Origin: Clostridia bacterium
Lineage (GTDB): Bacteria; Bacillota; Clostridia; Oscillospirales; Acutalibacteraceae
DNA: 6,905 nucleotides
Reading direction: 5' to 3'
Assembly: GCA_900764115.1 (NCBI GenBank)
Contig: CAAFMR010000225.1
Span: 1 to 6,905, forward strand
Both the position numbers and the translations under genes were made by a program. The notes below the pieces were generated by a model. That model searched no databases, was not told the origin of the DNA, and saw nothing but the letters and a program-made list of their open reading frames with translations. Shown here piece by piece: positions 5,928 through 6,905 of the stretch. Each line of letters begins with the position of its first letter. The stretch's first letter is position 1.

Positions 5928-6905
5928 TTAGTCGCCGTAGTTGGTGTTCAGGTTGGTGACACCGTCGATGATGATGTCGAAGTAAGGAGCAGACCGGAAC
6001 TTACCCGCATTGGACTCATCAAAGTAGCCGTCGTGAATGACATTGGTATCCGGCTTGAAGTCGCCATCCACGTCCGCCTGATACTCGGTCAGAGTCTTAC
6101 CGTCCTTCTGCCACTTGGAGGTGTCGAACACGTGCAGGGTGCCATCCTCGAAGGCCTTGACCGCCTCTTTGATCTTCTCCTCGGTGCCCTTTGCCATCAC
6201 GCCCTTGTTCAGACCGCTCAGCACCACAGAGTTGGTGGCAATATCGCCGCACCAGTCGCTGTCGATATCCTCGCCCTTAGCCACACACTCGATGATGTAC
6301 TGGAAGTAGGGAGCCCAGTTGATCGCCGAGGAGATGATGAAGGAGTTTTCGCCGGCGGAATAGGTGCTGCCGTTATAGGACACGTTCGGAACGCCCTCCA
6401 GCTCGCAAGCGGTGGGAGCGCCCAGAGAGTCGGCATGCTGGCTGATGAGCACGCACTTCTCCGTCTTAATCAGGGCAGTAGCCGCCTCCTGCTCCTTCGC
6501 CTGATCGTACCAGGAACCGGTGTAGCGCACCTTCATGGTCGCAGAGGGGCAGACCGAACGGGCGCCCAGATAGAAGGAGGTCATACCGGAAACCACTTCG
6601 GCGTAGGTGAAAGCGCCCACATAGCCGATGATCGCCTGCTCAGCCGTGATCTTGCCGCTCTTGATCATCTCGTTGAGCTTCATACCGGCAGCGATACCCG
6701 CCAGATAACGTCCCTCATAGATGGAAGCAAACGCATTGTGGAAGTTCTTGATACCAGCCAGCTTTGCGGAGGTACCGGTGGCGTGGCAGAACTGCACGTT
6801 GGGATACTCCTGCGCAGCCTTCTTGCCAAAGGACGCGTGGCCGAGGGAGGCGGCAAGGATAACATTGCAGCCCTTCTTCCCCAGAACCACAGAGGCATCA
6901 TAGCA
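5928..6905 (-). CDS. BMP-family nucleoside-binding protein of ABC importer (5' end beyond window)
   Basis: The frame is open to the right edge (325 residues visible, starting CYDASVVLGKKG). The GTG at 6890 lies inside a conserved strand and is not the true start. This is the extracytoplasmic binding protein of the BMP/PnrA family (PF02608), typically a lipoprotein. The signal peptide and lipobox would lie in the missing N-terminal part. Recognisable parts are CNVILAASLGHASFGKKAAQ, YPNVQFCHATGT, the hinge-proximal SIYEGRYLAGIAAG, IIGYVGAFTYAEVVSG, INWAPYFQYIIECVAKGE, and NKGVMAKGTEEKIKEA. The C-terminal tail contains DVDGDFKPDT and HDGYFDES, then FDIIIDGVTNLNTNYGD, as in clostridial BMP proteins. 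As first gene of the operon it would deliver nucleosides to the permease pair. Its promoter, and any purine-responsive leader, lie outside the window. Confidence 0.88.
   Translation of the reverse strand, partial: CYDASVVLGKKGCNVILAASLGHASFGKKAAQEYPNVQFCHATGTSAKLAGIKNFHNAFASIYEGRYLAGIAAGMKLNEMIKSGKITAEQAIIGYVGAFTYAEVVSGMTSFYLGARSVCPSATMKVRYTGSWYDQAKEQEAATALIKTEKCVLISQHADSLGAPTACELEGVPNVSYNGSTYSAGENSFIISSAINWAPYFQYIIECVAKGEDIDSDWCGDIATNSVVLSGLNKGVMAKGTEEKIKEAVKAFEDGTLHVFDTSKWQKDGKTLTEYQADVDGDFKPDTNVIHDGYFDESNAGKFRSAPYFDIIIDGVTNLNTNYGD

Noticed and set aside
5906..5930. Possible riboswitch or small RNA next to the binding-protein stop
   Set aside because: Only a short inverted repeat is present. 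It is too small for a ligand-binding fold and lies after, not before, the regulated gene.

Overview
The window looks like a piece of chromosome from a GC-rich, Gram-positive Clostridia-type gut bacterium (Oscillospiraceae/Ruminococcaceae-like). The reasons are strong GGAGG ribosome binding sites, sigma-A-like promoters, a surface protein with a C-terminal sortase-type anchor, and a BMP/Nup nucleoside importer of the kind found in Firmicutes. The genus cannot be fixed from the sequence alone.

Layout. Positions 1-150 (minus) hold the first 50 codons of a gene that resembles the N-terminus of a GH78 alpha-L-rhamnosidase and runs off the left edge. Positions 151-521 are a divergent intergenic region with outward-facing extended -10 promoters, several inverted repeats and two leader regions. 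Positions 522-1964 (plus) encode a 480-residue secreted, wall-anchored protein of unknown function. Positions 1965-2197 are a convergent spacer with two strong hairpins that act as terminators and, between them, a folded element of about 60-75 nt. Positions 2198-6905 (minus) carry a four-gene ABC importer operon. In transcription order these are a BMP-family binding protein (5' end outside the window), an intercistronic hairpin, a twin-domain ATPase (NupO-like), and two permeases (NupP-like and NupQ-like).

How the genes work together. By family knowledge, the binding protein captures a ligand, most likely a nucleoside, outside the membrane. The two permeases form the membrane channel and the twin-domain ATPase drives transport. 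The three downstream genes overlap or abut and are probably translationally coupled. The hairpin after the binding-protein gene would give many more copies of binding protein than of membrane components. The rhamnosidase and the surface protein point to a glycan-foraging, host-associated lifestyle, but no sequence evidence ties them functionally to the importer.

No new multi-gene system is visible. The less ordinary points are the uncharacterised surface protein with a variant sorting motif, the symmetric regulatory elements in the divergent promoter region, and the structured spacer between the two convergent units.
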